Shown: positions 37,301 through 45,313 of the stretch, in pieces | How the letters are laid out: every line of letters starts with the position of its first letter | Numbering within the stretch: the first letter of the stretch is position 1 | DNA from: a virus | IMG/VR virus record: IMGVR_UViG_3300035695_000002 | Location: 56,725 to 120,724 of that record | Length of the DNA: 64,000 bases | Direction: 5' to 3' (one strand) | Made by a program: the position numbers and the translations under genes | Notes under the pieces: model-generated | The model's database searches: none | The model's input: only the letters and a program-made list of their open reading frames with translations | Told to the model about the DNA's origin: nothing

Positions 37301-39267
37301 GTTAAAGAACATACTGTTATAGTAGTACCAGCAGTCATTGTTGCTACAGTAGTAGTATTGGTAAAACAGTCAGTGTATTGATATGTTCCATCTCCTGTAA
37401 CTGCAAACTTATAAGTATAACATAATGCATTAAAAGCATTAGGTTTTTCTAATAAGAAAGGATCTTCTCTTAAGTCATTATAAGGATAGTTAGCGAAAAA
37501 ATAATCTGTTCCTTCTCTTGTGTATTTTCCTACATTCCTTAATATACCTTTTGCTATTATGGATTTGTTAGTACTTCTATCTCCTCTTACTATCTTAAAT
37601 CCTGCAATACTATCCTTTTGGTCTTGTGTTAGATTGGAAGCAATTATAAATTGCCATACTTGCTCTATATTAAGTTTTACCCCTATAGGGAAAATAGCAG
37701 ATTTCTCCATCACTGGAGTAATAGGAGATCCTGAAGTGTATAAAGAGCTTTCGAATATAGGACTAACTAAAACATCTGGAAACTTGTGATGTCTTATAGG
37801 TTGACCAGCCAATTCTCCCCATACATCACTGTTACATGGGTAGGTCTCTGTGGATTCCCAGTATGAGAATTTTCCATACTGATATGGACCTTTATAAGAA
37901 GGATCAGAAGTAAAACCTCCATCAGTAGCTATAACACTTCCTGTATTATATATCTGCCAATATGGCAAACTATTAGTTAATGGATTAGGAGTCCCTATAA
38001 AATCAGGATTGGTAGAAGGAACGTCTAATAAATCAAGAGCTTCTGCCACTCTACCTGGAATATGAAAACCATCTGTTTGCTTACCGTTCTTTAAAAGGAA
38101 AACAATCTCAAATGGATAGATTTCGTCTCTTAAGTATCCTCTTAAATTAGTAGCATTTAACTCATCTGCATAGTTTTCCGTAGAAGGAATTCTATAAGTT
38201 TCCCAGAATAGTGTAATTTTACTAGCAATTTGTTGGTAATTTATCCTATCTATAGATGTAAGTTGATCCCACACTAATATATCTTGTACATTAGTCACAT
38301 CTTGAGCAACATCATAAAAAGGAAACTTCTCAAATATATCTGCTATAGTTAACTGTACTTGTGTCTGATTCTGACCACTATATATGATTTGTTTTCTTAT
38401 ATTATCTATAGTGTAAGTTCCTATAAGTTGAACAGATGGTACACCATTAATAGTCTTTATTACAGCTACATTGAAATATTGAAAGTATCCTGTAGCATCT
38501 ATATTCGAAATATCCAGCACAATAGACTTGTTTACATTATAATTGAAATTTAATGTATCTATTTGAGGATTTGCTAAAGGAACAGGATTTGTAACAGAAT
38601 AATAGGATGTATAAGCATCTCCTGCTACATCACAGTATTGAATAGCAAACTGATAAGTTCCTGCCAAATTGTCACCTCCATTTATAACATCTACTACTTG
38701 TAGATTAGGAATAGCAAAATTAGGCTGTATTTTAAGCTTATTACAATCTATTTGTTTAAAAGTCTTTACATCACAAATAGTACTTTCTATTAACGTTCTA
38801 TAAGGAATCTTGTTTAGATCAAGAAATCTTCTAGGATTTATACCATCTGTCCAATATATCTCTGTAGAACAGTTAGTTATTTTATGTACTATTTTATGAA
38901 TAGGATGATTGATGTCAAAATTTAAACAATTATCCTCTATATAAGTATGATAGAGACAATCATTGTTATCCATGTATCCTATCTGAGAATCTCCTGTATT
39001 AGGATTTACTAAGAAGAATATGTGTTTATTTTGTTCCTGAATGAAATGATTACCTATAAGTTTGAAATCTTCAGGAAATTGTAAACATAAGTTATTTCCT
39101 TGTTCATTTTGATAGGATATACTATTAGCATCAAAGTTTTCAACTGCTCCATTTAAAGAGTACGTAGTTTGTCCTTTAGGGATTTGATTCATAGAACTAT
39201 CCATGTTCATTCCTGTTCTAAGAGCATTGTTCTCTTGTCTTATATTAGATTCTTGTTGATCAGCCAC
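34384..39267 (-). CDS. Muzzle-type tail (stabilisation) protein with C-terminal Thr-linked Cys modules (1627 aa)
   Basis: The start is a GTG at 39267 (ADQQESNIRQENNALRTGMNMD), directly after the GIY-YIG stop. The N-terminus (GMNMDSSMNQIPKGQTTYSLNGA, then ENFDANSISYQNEQGN) is a phrase I recognise from crAss-like tail-muzzle / P22 gp10-like stabilisation proteins. The ~1430-residue body is beta-rich. From ~1430 on, Thr-rich linkers (SPTTTTTTTVV, TTTTTSTTTTIAPDC) separate short repeats of the form CxLxGxA (NCGLAGSA, NCDVEGFA, DCGLEGTA, and GCDLEAIA). The protein would sit at the tail tip. The tail end normally found in this family appears to be encoded separately (290-aa gene). Confidence 0.75.
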   Translation of the reverse strand: MADQQESNIRQENNALRTGMNMDSSMNQIPKGQTTYSLNGAVENFDANSISYQNEQGNNLCLQFPEDFKLIGNHFIQEQNKHIFFLVNPNTGDSQIGYMDNNDCLYHTYIEDNCLNFDINHPIHKIVHKITNCSTEIYWTDGINPRRFLDLNKIPYRTLIESTICDVKTFKQIDCNKLKIQPNFAIPNLQVVDVINGGDNLAGTYQFAIQYCDVAGDAYTSYYSVTNPVPLANPQIDTLNFNYNVNKSIVLDISNIDATGYFQYFNVAVIKTINGVPSVQLIGTYTIDNIRKQIIYSGQNQTQVQLTIADIFEKFPFYDVAQDVTNVQDILVWDQLTSIDRINYQQIASKITLFWETYRIPSTENYADELNATNLRGYLRDEIYPFEIVFLLKNGKQTDGFHIPGRVAEALDLLDVPSTNPDFIGTPNPLTNSLPYWQIYNTGSVIATDGGFTSDPSYKGPYQYGKFSYWESTETYPCNSDVWGELAGQPIRHHKFPDVLVSPIFESSLYTSGSPITPVMEKSAIFPIGVKLNIEQVWQFIIASNLTQDQKDSIAGFKIVRGDRSTNKSIIAKGILRNVGKYTREGTDYFFANYPYNDLREDPFLLEKPNAFNALCYTYKFAVTGDGTYQYTDCFTNTTTVATMTAGTTITVCSLTLPVILTGTYTAPIVVISSDTYLLTSSIGYSTFAYIDVDNNPQTILVYLNSPATILVKEGTVPTLWPFSFGTIQQVNTFKNILCYPNNLSAFTTDDSKYRYVLNSPETSFGQPFLGTVLKLEDVVFGAGKGHFVEVKKNALYKLLTKEAQEDALNSSYNIANITAPFNATAMFTAYQAYLTIYVNGITRRNYGWSYNSIASYNYNAEIDNNLGIKQRELDICQYLIPVVESLGDTHIINNYNRESSLYLKTKGTTTPLPFASQTPSLTLPDSTSAIEDKSRYVNSQQDCSNPQKQFDISVVSYYGSLKDIILNQWGQMYSYDTIDTGFQTLVNTQDILNGAPTDVTIFGGDTFINRFSFKTKLPFFIDNRVGAPDDSDIFYDEIGNVAYPQYWHSARSVLYDYKFAGIYGKNLISIKAHYLDCPNNQLPAPNPTITPPVVNPGRTYYDGKMYMFAYGIPTFYCESSVNVDLRQAFNNREGDFFPHVSTDIPDDWVQESFVPIIFDNTYYYNVSYSKQNKENLFTHLPLNWTQQLCFTHFPFRTVYSDPQQSFTDNRINSWLIYRASSYFDFPQNYGKLTSLDGIQNKAILARFENKSLLYNTLLTIDTSNPQAAYLGNSTLFRSSPPIDFAETDLGYVGSQNKLLLKIPQGQITIDAKRGQVFLVSGNGVSDLSAFGSGMNRFFTDHLAFEILRYFPNVNTDNHFNGIGLHGVYDSKFDRVIISKLDYIPLSKDIKYDSVLQEFYIDLIYPQESPTTSTTTTLIHPATTTSTTTLSPIIIRKKVDLTDITYFCNKSWTLSYNVNTQSWTSFHSYIPNFYIAENNFFYSGLNEGCDLEAIAAIEVQSPTTTTTTTVVYNCGLAGSAYTPNCDVEGFALGTTTTTSTTTTIAPDCGLEGTALQEAKYSVNIFACSICNPLGAGVITAVNPVVIGKFYYLDDGNVCSIVAITNAPADNNIFNYTPHDSCASMACL

Positions 39268-39270
39268 TTG

Positions 39271-40020
39271 TTATGCCTCTAGATATGTTAAATGAGTTAA
39301 CTTTCTTCTATTATTTTTATGAGCAATTCTGAGAGATCTGGTTAATATTCCGTAATTTATATTTAACTTTTCAGATGCATCTTTAGCAGACAAATAAATT
39401 TCCTTTGTTAAACTATTAATGACTTTTTTAGCAAAAGGACTATTTCCCTTAGTTTTACCAAACATTGGATGTTTATTTCCTGTTCTACCAAAACAGGGAG
39501 ATAATTCTCCTACCTTTCCTAAATTAGGATGTTTTAATCCTTTCTCTTTCCAATTCTTCCAATACCCTTCGTTTCCAAAAGCTCCATGATCTTTTCCAAA
39601 TTTACTATACATTACATTCTTTTCGCCAGATCTAGACATGCTCATTTTTTTCTTACTTTCTTCAGAATGTTTTCCATTAGATCCAGGGAACTTAATATTC
39701 AACATTTCAAACCCTAAATCTTTATAATATTGCCAAAAATAAACTTCATAAAAATCTAAAATATTTTGAGATATAGAAAGTGGTAAATGTAATAATATTT
39801 CTATTTTATGATTATCTATTCCGTATTTCTTTAAAGATCTGTATAAATATATTTGACTTTCGCATTCTAATTTCTTATATTTACTCTTTCTACTTATCCA
39901 ATCCCAACTTTGTCCAATATAAATTTTTCCAGCAGGGGAAGTTATCTTATAAATTAGAGGTAAATTAAAATCTCCCATTCCTACGCCAGAGACCTCTGAT
40001 TGTTCCACTCGGTAATTCAT
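39271..40020 (-). CDS. GIY-YIG homing endonuclease with NUMOD repeats (249 aa)
   Basis: The N-terminal nuclease domain has LIYKITSPAGKIYIGQSWD (the GIY-YIG core, here IYK...YIG) and a downstream LYRSLKKYG. It is followed by NUMOD3-type DNA-binding repeats (KHSEESKKKMSMSRSG, HPNLGKVG, SPCFGRTG, HPMFGKTKG). The end holds a NUMOD1-like helix-turn-helix (SAKDASEKLNINYGILTRSL). The start may be the ATG at 40020 or at 39978; both lie inside the 3' end of the 310-aa gene. It is a free-standing selfish endonuclease wedged between two conserved virion genes. Confidence 0.9.
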   Translation of the reverse strand: MNYRVEQSEVSGVGMGDFNLPLIYKITSPAGKIYIGQSWDWISRKSKYKKLECESQIYLYRSLKKYGIDNHKIEILLHLPLSISQNILDFYEVYFWQYYKDLGFEMLNIKFPGSNGKHSEESKKKMSMSRSGEKNVMYSKFGKDHGAFGNEGYWKNWKEKGLKHPNLGKVGELSPCFGRTGNKHPMFGKTKGNSPFAKKVINSLTKEIYLSAKDASEKLNINYGILTRSLRIAHKNNRRKLTHLTYLEA

Positions 40021-40897
40021 ATTTGTTAAAACTATTAAGTTGACTCTTTATTGCTCTAAACTTTTGATAACTTGTATTTTTTTGTATTTCTAGTTGTGCC
40101 ATTATATAGGCTTCATCAGCTAATTGTTTAGCTTCTTGCTTCTTCTGAGAAAGCTGATTGAAGGTTTCATCGTTCACTTGATTACACAAGGTTTCAAACA
40201 TCTTGTACTTAATGAATAGTTCAATAAACTCCTTAATCCTGTAATTATCAGGAATAAGTTGATTATCACAACTATCGTATTCTGTAGCATAGAATATCAG
40301 ATGAACATGTCCGTTCCTAAAATTAGTAAAAAATTTATTGTCTCTAATGTCAAAACTATCTGGTCCAGAAGCACCGAAGTTAGCACAATGTAAAGAACAG
40401 TGCTTTTTAGTTGATATATTTCCAGGCTTTAAAAGATATTCTCTTTTAAATGTGTGATTGAATGTATTGTTAGTTTTATATACAGCTTGTATGAATTCAG
40501 GCATACATCCAGGACAATTACTATCCTGACACTCTACATTAGTACAGGCTTTTCCTCCTGATATAACAGGGGAAACTTGGATGGTTTGTAAGGAAGCAGC
40601 TTGAGAATAAAAAGAATTTGCTGATTGTACAGGGAATCCGTTCACTACTGTACATAACCACGCTTCTCTTACAGCATAGAAATTATCGGGCAGTCTAGCT
40701 TCAAAATCCTCCATATGAAGAATTTCTTCTTCTATTACATAAGATGACTTTCCAAGCTTATTTAAGCATTTGTTTGTATAAATTGGAAACAATAAATCAT
40801 CTATAGCCCCCGTATCATAATACGACTTCATTTCCTCTTTTATTATGGCATAAATTGGCTCTGGAGACACAAAGTTATATTTGTAAAAATAGCTCAT
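39965..40897 (-). CDS. Conserved crAss-like ring/adaptor-type virion protein (310 aa)
   Basis: It starts MSYFYKYNFVSPEPIYAIIKEEMKSYYDTGAIDD. The middle has a Cys cluster (KACTNVECQDSNCPGC) and HCSLHC. The end is a helical segment rich in Lys/Gln and a basic tail (GTIRGLWRRNGRF). The sequence type and its place between a ring protein and the muzzle fit the crAss-like head-tail ring / P22 gp4-like accessory group. I do not assign a specific ring position. Its last 56 nt overlap the GIY-YIG endonuclease frame. Confidence 0.65.
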   Translation of the reverse strand: MSYFYKYNFVSPEPIYAIIKEEMKSYYDTGAIDDLLFPIYTNKCLNKLGKSSYVIEEEILHMEDFEARLPDNFYAVREAWLCTVVNGFPVQSANSFYSQAASLQTIQVSPVISGGKACTNVECQDSNCPGCMPEFIQAVYKTNNTFNHTFKREYLLKPGNISTKKHCSLHCANFGASGPDSFDIRDNKFFTNFRNGHVHLIFYATEYDSCDNQLIPDNYRIKEFIELFIKYKMFETLCNQVNDETFNQLSQKKQEAKQLADEAYIMAQLEIQKNTSYQKFRAIKSQLNSFNKYELPSGTIRGLWRRNGRF

Positions 40898-41331
40898 TAT
40901 ATTTTCTTTTTATTGTATTTATATTCCATAGTTAGTGCCTTCTCTATAGGAATTCCTTTCGATAATCTTTCTTTCAATGTCTGATAGTGCAAATCAAATT
41001 TATTTGCTAAATCTTTTAATATAAATTTTTCACCATTATATTCTATATAGATATTAGTTCTCTTGTTTCTATCTTGAGTGTATCTATTTGACCACTTACA
41101 ATTTTCCTTACAATAATTTCCATTAACCTCTATTCTATCTATAGATGCTTTCTCGAATGGTTTAAATCCCATGTCTTCAAAGAAACCTTCAAACTTCAAC
41201 CATTTTTCACATATTGTTATCCCTCTAGCTCCGTAATTCTTATAGTGCTTATTATTAGGATTTAAACATCTTTGTTTCATTGATTCCCAAGAACTATATT
41301 CTGAGGAATTATGCATATTATGAATTGTCAT
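40897..41331 (-). CDS. HNH/AP2-type homing endonuclease-like protein (144 aa)
   Basis: The core YSSWESMKQRCLNPNNKHYKNYGARGITICEKWLKFEGFFEDMG with SIDRIEVNGNYCKENCKWSNRYTQDRNKR (given in the pieces YSSWESMKQRC, YGARGITICEKW, SIDRIEVNGNYC, ENCKWSNRYTQ) is typical of a large family of phage HNH-associated homing proteins with an AP2-like DNA-binding fold. The C-terminus (FILKDLANKFDLHYQTLKERL) is a helix-turn-helix. It lies between two conserved virion genes with tiny gaps, as free-standing homing genes do. Confidence 0.8.
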   Translation of the reverse strand: MTIHNMHNSSEYSSWESMKQRCLNPNNKHYKNYGARGITICEKWLKFEGFFEDMGFKPFEKASIDRIEVNGNYCKENCKWSNRYTQDRNKRTNIYIEYNGEKFILKDLANKFDLHYQTLKERLSKGIPIEKALTMEYKYNKKKI

Positions 41332-41334
41332 ATG

Positions 41335-41814
41335 TTAAGGCTTCCAACATTGGTAGAGATGTTGATATTTAGGGTCTGCTTTAATATAGTGGTTTATAAG
41401 TCTTGATGTAATTCTGGATGGTTTAAACCACCATAAGTCTACATTCTTTATTCTTGTTGATTTCTTGAACCACATCCATCCAAAGAAATATCCTTCTGTA
41501 TGAAAGTTGAAATTATAGATTTTCTTACCTTTTTCTTTAGACTTCTTCCAATCTACAGGAAGATTGATATGTTCTTTACCATCTGGATCTATGGTTATTC
41601 TTTTTCTCTTCTTTTTTGTTATTGAAAATTCTCCAAATCCAGAAGGAATTCTTGCTTTAAGTCCTGTTTCCAGAATATAAGTCTTGAAAGACTCATTAAA
41701 TCCATATATAATATTTCTCCATTGGTCAAATGATACCTTTATATTAGGATGCTTTTTACAAAAAGCTATGTAATTATCTCTACTTCCAGATCTATAATCT
41801 ACACTTACGCGCAT
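41335..41814 (-). CDS. Conserved crAss-like hypothetical protein, aromatic-rich (159 aa)
   Basis: A basic protein with many Trp/Tyr/Phe (YNFNFHTEGYFFGWMWFKKS, VDLWWFKPS) and a Lys/Arg stretch (TKKKRKRITIDPDGKEHINLPVDW). I recognise its type from crAss-like late regions but know no function. The start overlaps the stop of the 241-aa gene, and the HNH-type gene follows 3 nt after its stop. DNA or RNA binding is possible from the basic/aromatic composition but is not shown. Confidence 0.6.
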   Translation of the reverse strand: MRVSVDYRSGSRDNYIAFCKKHPNIKVSFDQWRNIIYGFNESFKTYILETGLKARIPSGFGEFSITKKKRKRITIDPDGKEHINLPVDWKKSKEKGKKIYNFNFHTEGYFFGWMWFKKSTRIKNVDLWWFKPSRITSRLINHYIKADPKYQHLYQCWKP

Positions 41815-42539
41815 TAATTTGCATTTGTTGAGTTAGGAGCTTGACCATCTACGTTATCTGATGTCTTATCTGTCTTCAAGCGATAGTACGTATTAAGAAG
41901 CTTTTGAGATGTTAACTCTAAAACAGGTTTTTCTAAATATCCAGGAAGGTGAAATTCTTTATCTAGGGGATTTTTACATAAATCATCTAGTGTATATTCT
42001 ATTCCACAATCACAATCTGGGAAAGCTATTTCGTTAGGAATATCTTCTTCAAAGAAAGCTGCCATTCTGACAGTTTGTAAAAGAGGATTGGTTGCATATA
42101 AATAATCATTCACTATAAAGTAATATACGTCTTTCTTTATAATTTGTAACTTTAAAAGATTAATATAACGATTTACTGTTATTTCTTTAAGTTTCTTTCC
42201 TCTACCTCCTAGAGCATTTATACTCCATACTCCCTGTATGGTGTATTGATAATTTCCTTCTGATATTCTAGGAAGTTTATGTTTACTTCTAGCTATTGTA
42301 TGTTCATCTACATAATCACAACATTCTGAAACAGGAACTTCTATCATCTCTAAACAAGGAATATTATCAAAAAGAGTATCTGTCGCCCACAATTTCCTAA
42401 GATTTGTTTCTCTCTTTACCAAAAATATAGTATTATTTCTAATTTCTGACAAAATGGCACGGTCTGTAATATTATTATCTATTGATAATAGCTTGTGCAT
42501 ACTACGAACGTCTGAAACTATTTTCCTTGCTGTTGCCAT
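41814..42539 (-). CDS. Conserved crAss-like virion ring protein candidate (241 aa)
   Basis: The N-terminal SDVRSMHKLLSIDNNITDRAI and then FLVKRETNLRKLWATDTLF, IPCLEMIEVPVSECCDYVD are phrases conserved in a crAss-like structural family. It has a Cys pair at ECC and a CDCGIEY motif. Neighbours are ring/adaptor and fibre genes. The role as a head-tail ring component is from family memory and position. The C-terminus is polar and Asn-rich (DGQAPNSTNAN). It starts 4 nt after the phosphoesterase stop. Confidence 0.65.
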   Translation of the reverse strand: MATARKIVSDVRSMHKLLSIDNNITDRAILSEIRNNTIFLVKRETNLRKLWATDTLFDNIPCLEMIEVPVSECCDYVDEHTIARSKHKLPRISEGNYQYTIQGVWSINALGGRGKKLKEITVNRYINLLKLQIIKKDVYYFIVNDYLYATNPLLQTVRMAAFFEEDIPNEIAFPDCDCGIEYTLDDLCKNPLDKEFHLPGYLEKPVLELTSQKLLNTYYRLKTDKTSDNVDGQAPNSTNAN

Positions 42540-42543
42540 ATTA

Positions 42544-43737
42544 TTATAATCTTACTTCAAATTCTGCTATTTTCCCTTGCTCTGGATGATATACAAGAGC
42601 TAAAGCAGCGTGTATTTTATTCTCAAAATTATTGTCTCTATGCCATCTATCTGTCTTTGATAGAGAAGGCATCTGTTGAATTCTTACTCCCTGTACTTCT
42701 TTAGCCATATAGTGGTGTTTATCCCCTGTATGAATTTCTCTATATTTGGCATTACCAAAATTAGAGGCATCCTTTCCTGTAGCAAAGACTAATGGGAGGT
42801 TTTCTAATTTAACTGAATTACCATGATGGTAACCAATAAAGGTATTTCCTAAGACCACAGATTTTGTAACAGAATGCTCTCTCTGGAACTTCACTTTCTT
42901 ATATCCTTTGAAGAATATCTCTAAAGCATGAGCTACGTAGAAACCCTTAGTTCTATCATGATTTCCTTGCACCAGAACTACCTCCACCTCCTCTGCTTGT
43001 GTCACTAGATAATTAATACTATTGGCTAATATATCAAATCCTTTCTCATATTCCTCATCATACCAAGCAGTTACATCTTGAGGAGTACCATTTGTAGTTG
43101 TATTCTGAATATTGTCAGTATGAAAGAAGTCGTTACTTATAGGAAATACAAGTTTTCTTATATTATAATTAGCTCTTATTTTAGAAATCAAATCGTTCAC
43201 AACTGAGTAATAATCAAACTCTTTTGAATATAAATCATCTCCTTCAAATGTTCTTTTAGCTAAGTGAAAATCTGCTATATTTAACTCTACATCTACCTTA
43301 TCTAAGGTATTATTAGTTACTTTAACATAACTTTCTAGTTTTGGTTTCCAATTACTAAGAAACTTAACAAAATCCTCTGGAGTGTAATCTACTGGCCTTT
43401 TAAGAGTGGCAAATACTGAAGATGTGAATTTACCATTGGATTTAAGCTTTGACCAATAAGAGCTTATTTTATACTTGGTTTTATCTATCTTGTGTAGTTT
43501 ATAAAGATCTTCATCTGATTTAGGCTCAAAATCAAGTTCTATTGAGCTTTCTAAGGTTCCTTTATCATTATTGATCTTTTTAGAGGTTTCTGAGGGTTCT
43601 TCTTCTTTATTTAGTTGTTTTATCAATTCTTCTAATTCGTCTTCTGTTACTCCTAGTTTACCTGCCACAAAAGCCTTGGATTTCTTCCACCCTAAGAGTT
43701 TCTGTAGCTGTTCTAATATCTCTGGATTTTCAGCCAT
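42544..43737 (-). CDS. Calcineurin-like metallophosphoesterase (397 aa)
   Basis: After a charged N-terminal region to about 90, the metallophosphoesterase metal-site motifs appear in order: IADFHLAK (D-x-H), ISNDFFH (usually GD, here ND), QGNHDR, GYHHGN and HTGDKHHY. The fold hydrolyses phosphomono- or diesters using two metals. The GD-to-ND change should be noted but need not abolish activity. The gene starts its own unit after a terminator and a promoter-like element, inside the structural cluster. A role in nucleic-acid processing (SbcD/Mre11-like) or nucleotide metabolism cannot be decided. Confidence 0.85.
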   Translation of the reverse strand: MAENPEILEQLQKLLGWKKSKAFVAGKLGVTEDELEELIKQLNKEEEPSETSKKINNDKGTLESSIELDFEPKSDEDLYKLHKIDKTKYKISSYWSKLKSNGKFTSSVFATLKRPVDYTPEDFVKFLSNWKPKLESYVKVTNNTLDKVDVELNIADFHLAKRTFEGDDLYSKEFDYYSVVNDLISKIRANYNIRKLVFPISNDFFHTDNIQNTTTNGTPQDVTAWYDEEYEKGFDILANSINYLVTQAEEVEVVLVQGNHDRTKGFYVAHALEIFFKGYKKVKFQREHSVTKSVVLGNTFIGYHHGNSVKLENLPLVFATGKDASNFGNAKYREIHTGDKHHYMAKEVQGVRIQQMPSLSKTDRWHRDNNFENKIHAALALVYHPEQGKIAEFEVRL

Positions 43738-43758
43738 TTTATGATTGTTTAGTTAAAT

Positions 43759-43797
43759 CAAAGGTAAAGGTACATAAATAGTTTTATATTTCCCAAA
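43759..43797 (-). promoter_or_regulatory. Promoter-like element before the phosphoesterase operon
   Basis: On the minus strand TTTG (43794-43797) is followed 21 nt later by TACCTTTA (43765-43772), with an overlapping better -7 match TACCTTTG (43759-43766) at longer spacing. It lies between the terminator at 43845-43875 and the ATG at 43737. Confidence 0.55.
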
Positions 43798-43844
43798 CTT
43801 ATTTAACTATTTTAATTAGAAAGAATAACGAAACTAATTAGAAT

Positions 43845-43875
43845 TAAAAAGCCCTCTCCTTTTGAGAGAAGGCTA
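43845..43875 (-). terminator. Rho-independent terminator after the 466-aa fibre gene
   Basis: Minus strand: AGCC(T)TCTCTC, loop AAAA, GGAGAGGGCT, then TTTTTAAT. It is placed about 35 nt beyond the fibre gene stop. Confidence 0.8.
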
Positions 43876-43909
43876 TAAATTAGTCACTAAACCAATAAAA
43901 GTGCTAATT

Positions 43910-45310
43910 TTAAGTCAAAGCTACTTTTTTCCAAGATCCATTATATATATAAAAATTGTTATTAGTTTTATCATAATACATAGGGACCACATTAGATCCT
44001 CCTGTAGGAACTCCTGTTGGAATCCCTGCTGCTGATGGAATATATATAAATCCATCTGTCATACCTGTTGTTCCTGAGCTAGGATAAATATTTAATAATC
44101 TATCAATAGATAGAGCTGCTACATGGTTTATGGATAATATCACTGCACCAGGAGTTCCTCCTCCTATTCCTGCTCCTGATGTTATACTTATATTTCCTCC
44201 ATTCGCTACTCCTACACTTGCGTCTCCTCCATCAATAATAACATCTCCTCCAGCTACTCCTGTTACAGAGCTTTGTCCTCCTATGATAACTGCTCTTCCT
44301 GCTGCAAGAGCTGCTCCTGTAGCATTATTTCCTTTAAAATTATTATCCAGAGGAGTACCAGAGGTAACACTTACTCCTCCCACATTAGTTTGTACTACTC
44401 CAGAAAAACTTGCTGTACCTGAAGTTGCAAAATTTAACGTACCTGTACCTTTTGCGAAAATATTTATTCCTACATTAGATGCACTTCCATCTGCTTGAAT
44501 AGTTCTTGATGCACCAGCAAAGGTTGGCCCTCCTAATGTCATAGTTCCTGATGGACCATCAAACTTAAAAAGTACTGTATTTGTAGGGTATTCGAAGGTA
44601 AAAGTAGTTGGGGTGAGTCTAGCTGTAAAAGTATTTGTATCAGCATTAGAGTTTTGACTCCAGAAAGACTGTGTAGAACTTACCTGAAAATATCCTCCGT
44701 GATTTGTGGCATCATTCATTCTGATACCAAGTATATTATCCTGAATACTAGATATAGTTGTTAATGTGCCTCCCGTTAATGTGCCTCCTAGTTGAACATC
44801 TGTTCCAACTGCTGTCAATCCTTGGGATGCTGTAATTAATCCTCCTCCTCCCCCACCACTAGCAGCAATTGTAAAATTAGGATAGGAACCTGTAATAGTA
44901 ATATTGGCTCCCTGTGTAAGTGTTACTGTTTGATCTGGGGCACTATTAGTAATTACTCCTGTAACATTATTATAATTAATACCTGTTCCTCCAGATAAGC
45001 TGGCTAGGGTTATGGTATTCCAAGTCCTGTTTGCTGATAAATCTTGTGTAACTCCATTAATTGTAATAGTTCGTGTATTAGGAACTGCTCCGCTAACTGT
45101 TATAATAGCAGCATCTAATTTAGCTAAAGCTAATGTTAGATTGTCATTAGTGTTTATTTCAGAATTAACTAAGTCTACACCAGTATATATTACATCTGCA
45201 CTATTGATTTTCACAGGAGAACATCCACATGGGAACCATGTAAAAGTTAATCCTTTATTACAATCTAAAGGGGAAGGAGCTTCCCATCCTGGCATTCCTG
45301 GTATATTCAT
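43910..45310 (-). CDS. Head or tail fibre protein with beta repeats (466 aa)
   Basis: The N-terminal ~60 residues have CGCSPVKINSADVIYTGVDL and a following LTLALAKLDAAI helix, a module shared with the 103-aa and 372-aa proteins. Next come fibre repeats: TRTITINGVTQDLSANRTW, GANITITGSYPNFTIA, GGGGGL, and LGGTLTGGT. The C-terminal half is Gly/Ala/Thr-rich (VFSGAGIGGGTPGAV-type sequence), ending TNNNFYIYNGSWKKVALT, a common fibre end. It is paired with the 372-aa collar-type fibre upstream (3-nt gap) and is followed by a terminator. It could be a head fibre or tail fibre; receptor binding inferred. Confidence 0.7.
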   Translation of the reverse strand: MNIPGMPGWEAPSPLDCNKGLTFTWFPCGCSPVKINSADVIYTGVDLVNSEINTNDNLTLALAKLDAAIITVSGAVPNTRTITINGVTQDLSANRTWNTITLASLSGGTGINYNNVTGVITNSAPDQTVTLTQGANITITGSYPNFTIAASGGGGGGLITASQGLTAVGTDVQLGGTLTGGTLTTISSIQDNILGIRMNDATNHGGYFQVSSTQSFWSQNSNADTNTFTARLTPTTFTFEYPTNTVLFKFDGPSGTMTLGGPTFAGASRTIQADGSASNVGINIFAKGTGTLNFATSGTASFSGVVQTNVGGVSVTSGTPLDNNFKGNNATGAALAAGRAVIIGGQSSVTGVAGGDVIIDGGDASVGVANGGNISITSGAGIGGGTPGAVILSINHVAALSIDRLLNIYPSSGTTGMTDGFIYIPSAAGIPTGVPTGGSNVVPMYYDKTNNNFYIYNGSWKKVALT

Positions 45311-45313
45311 TAA

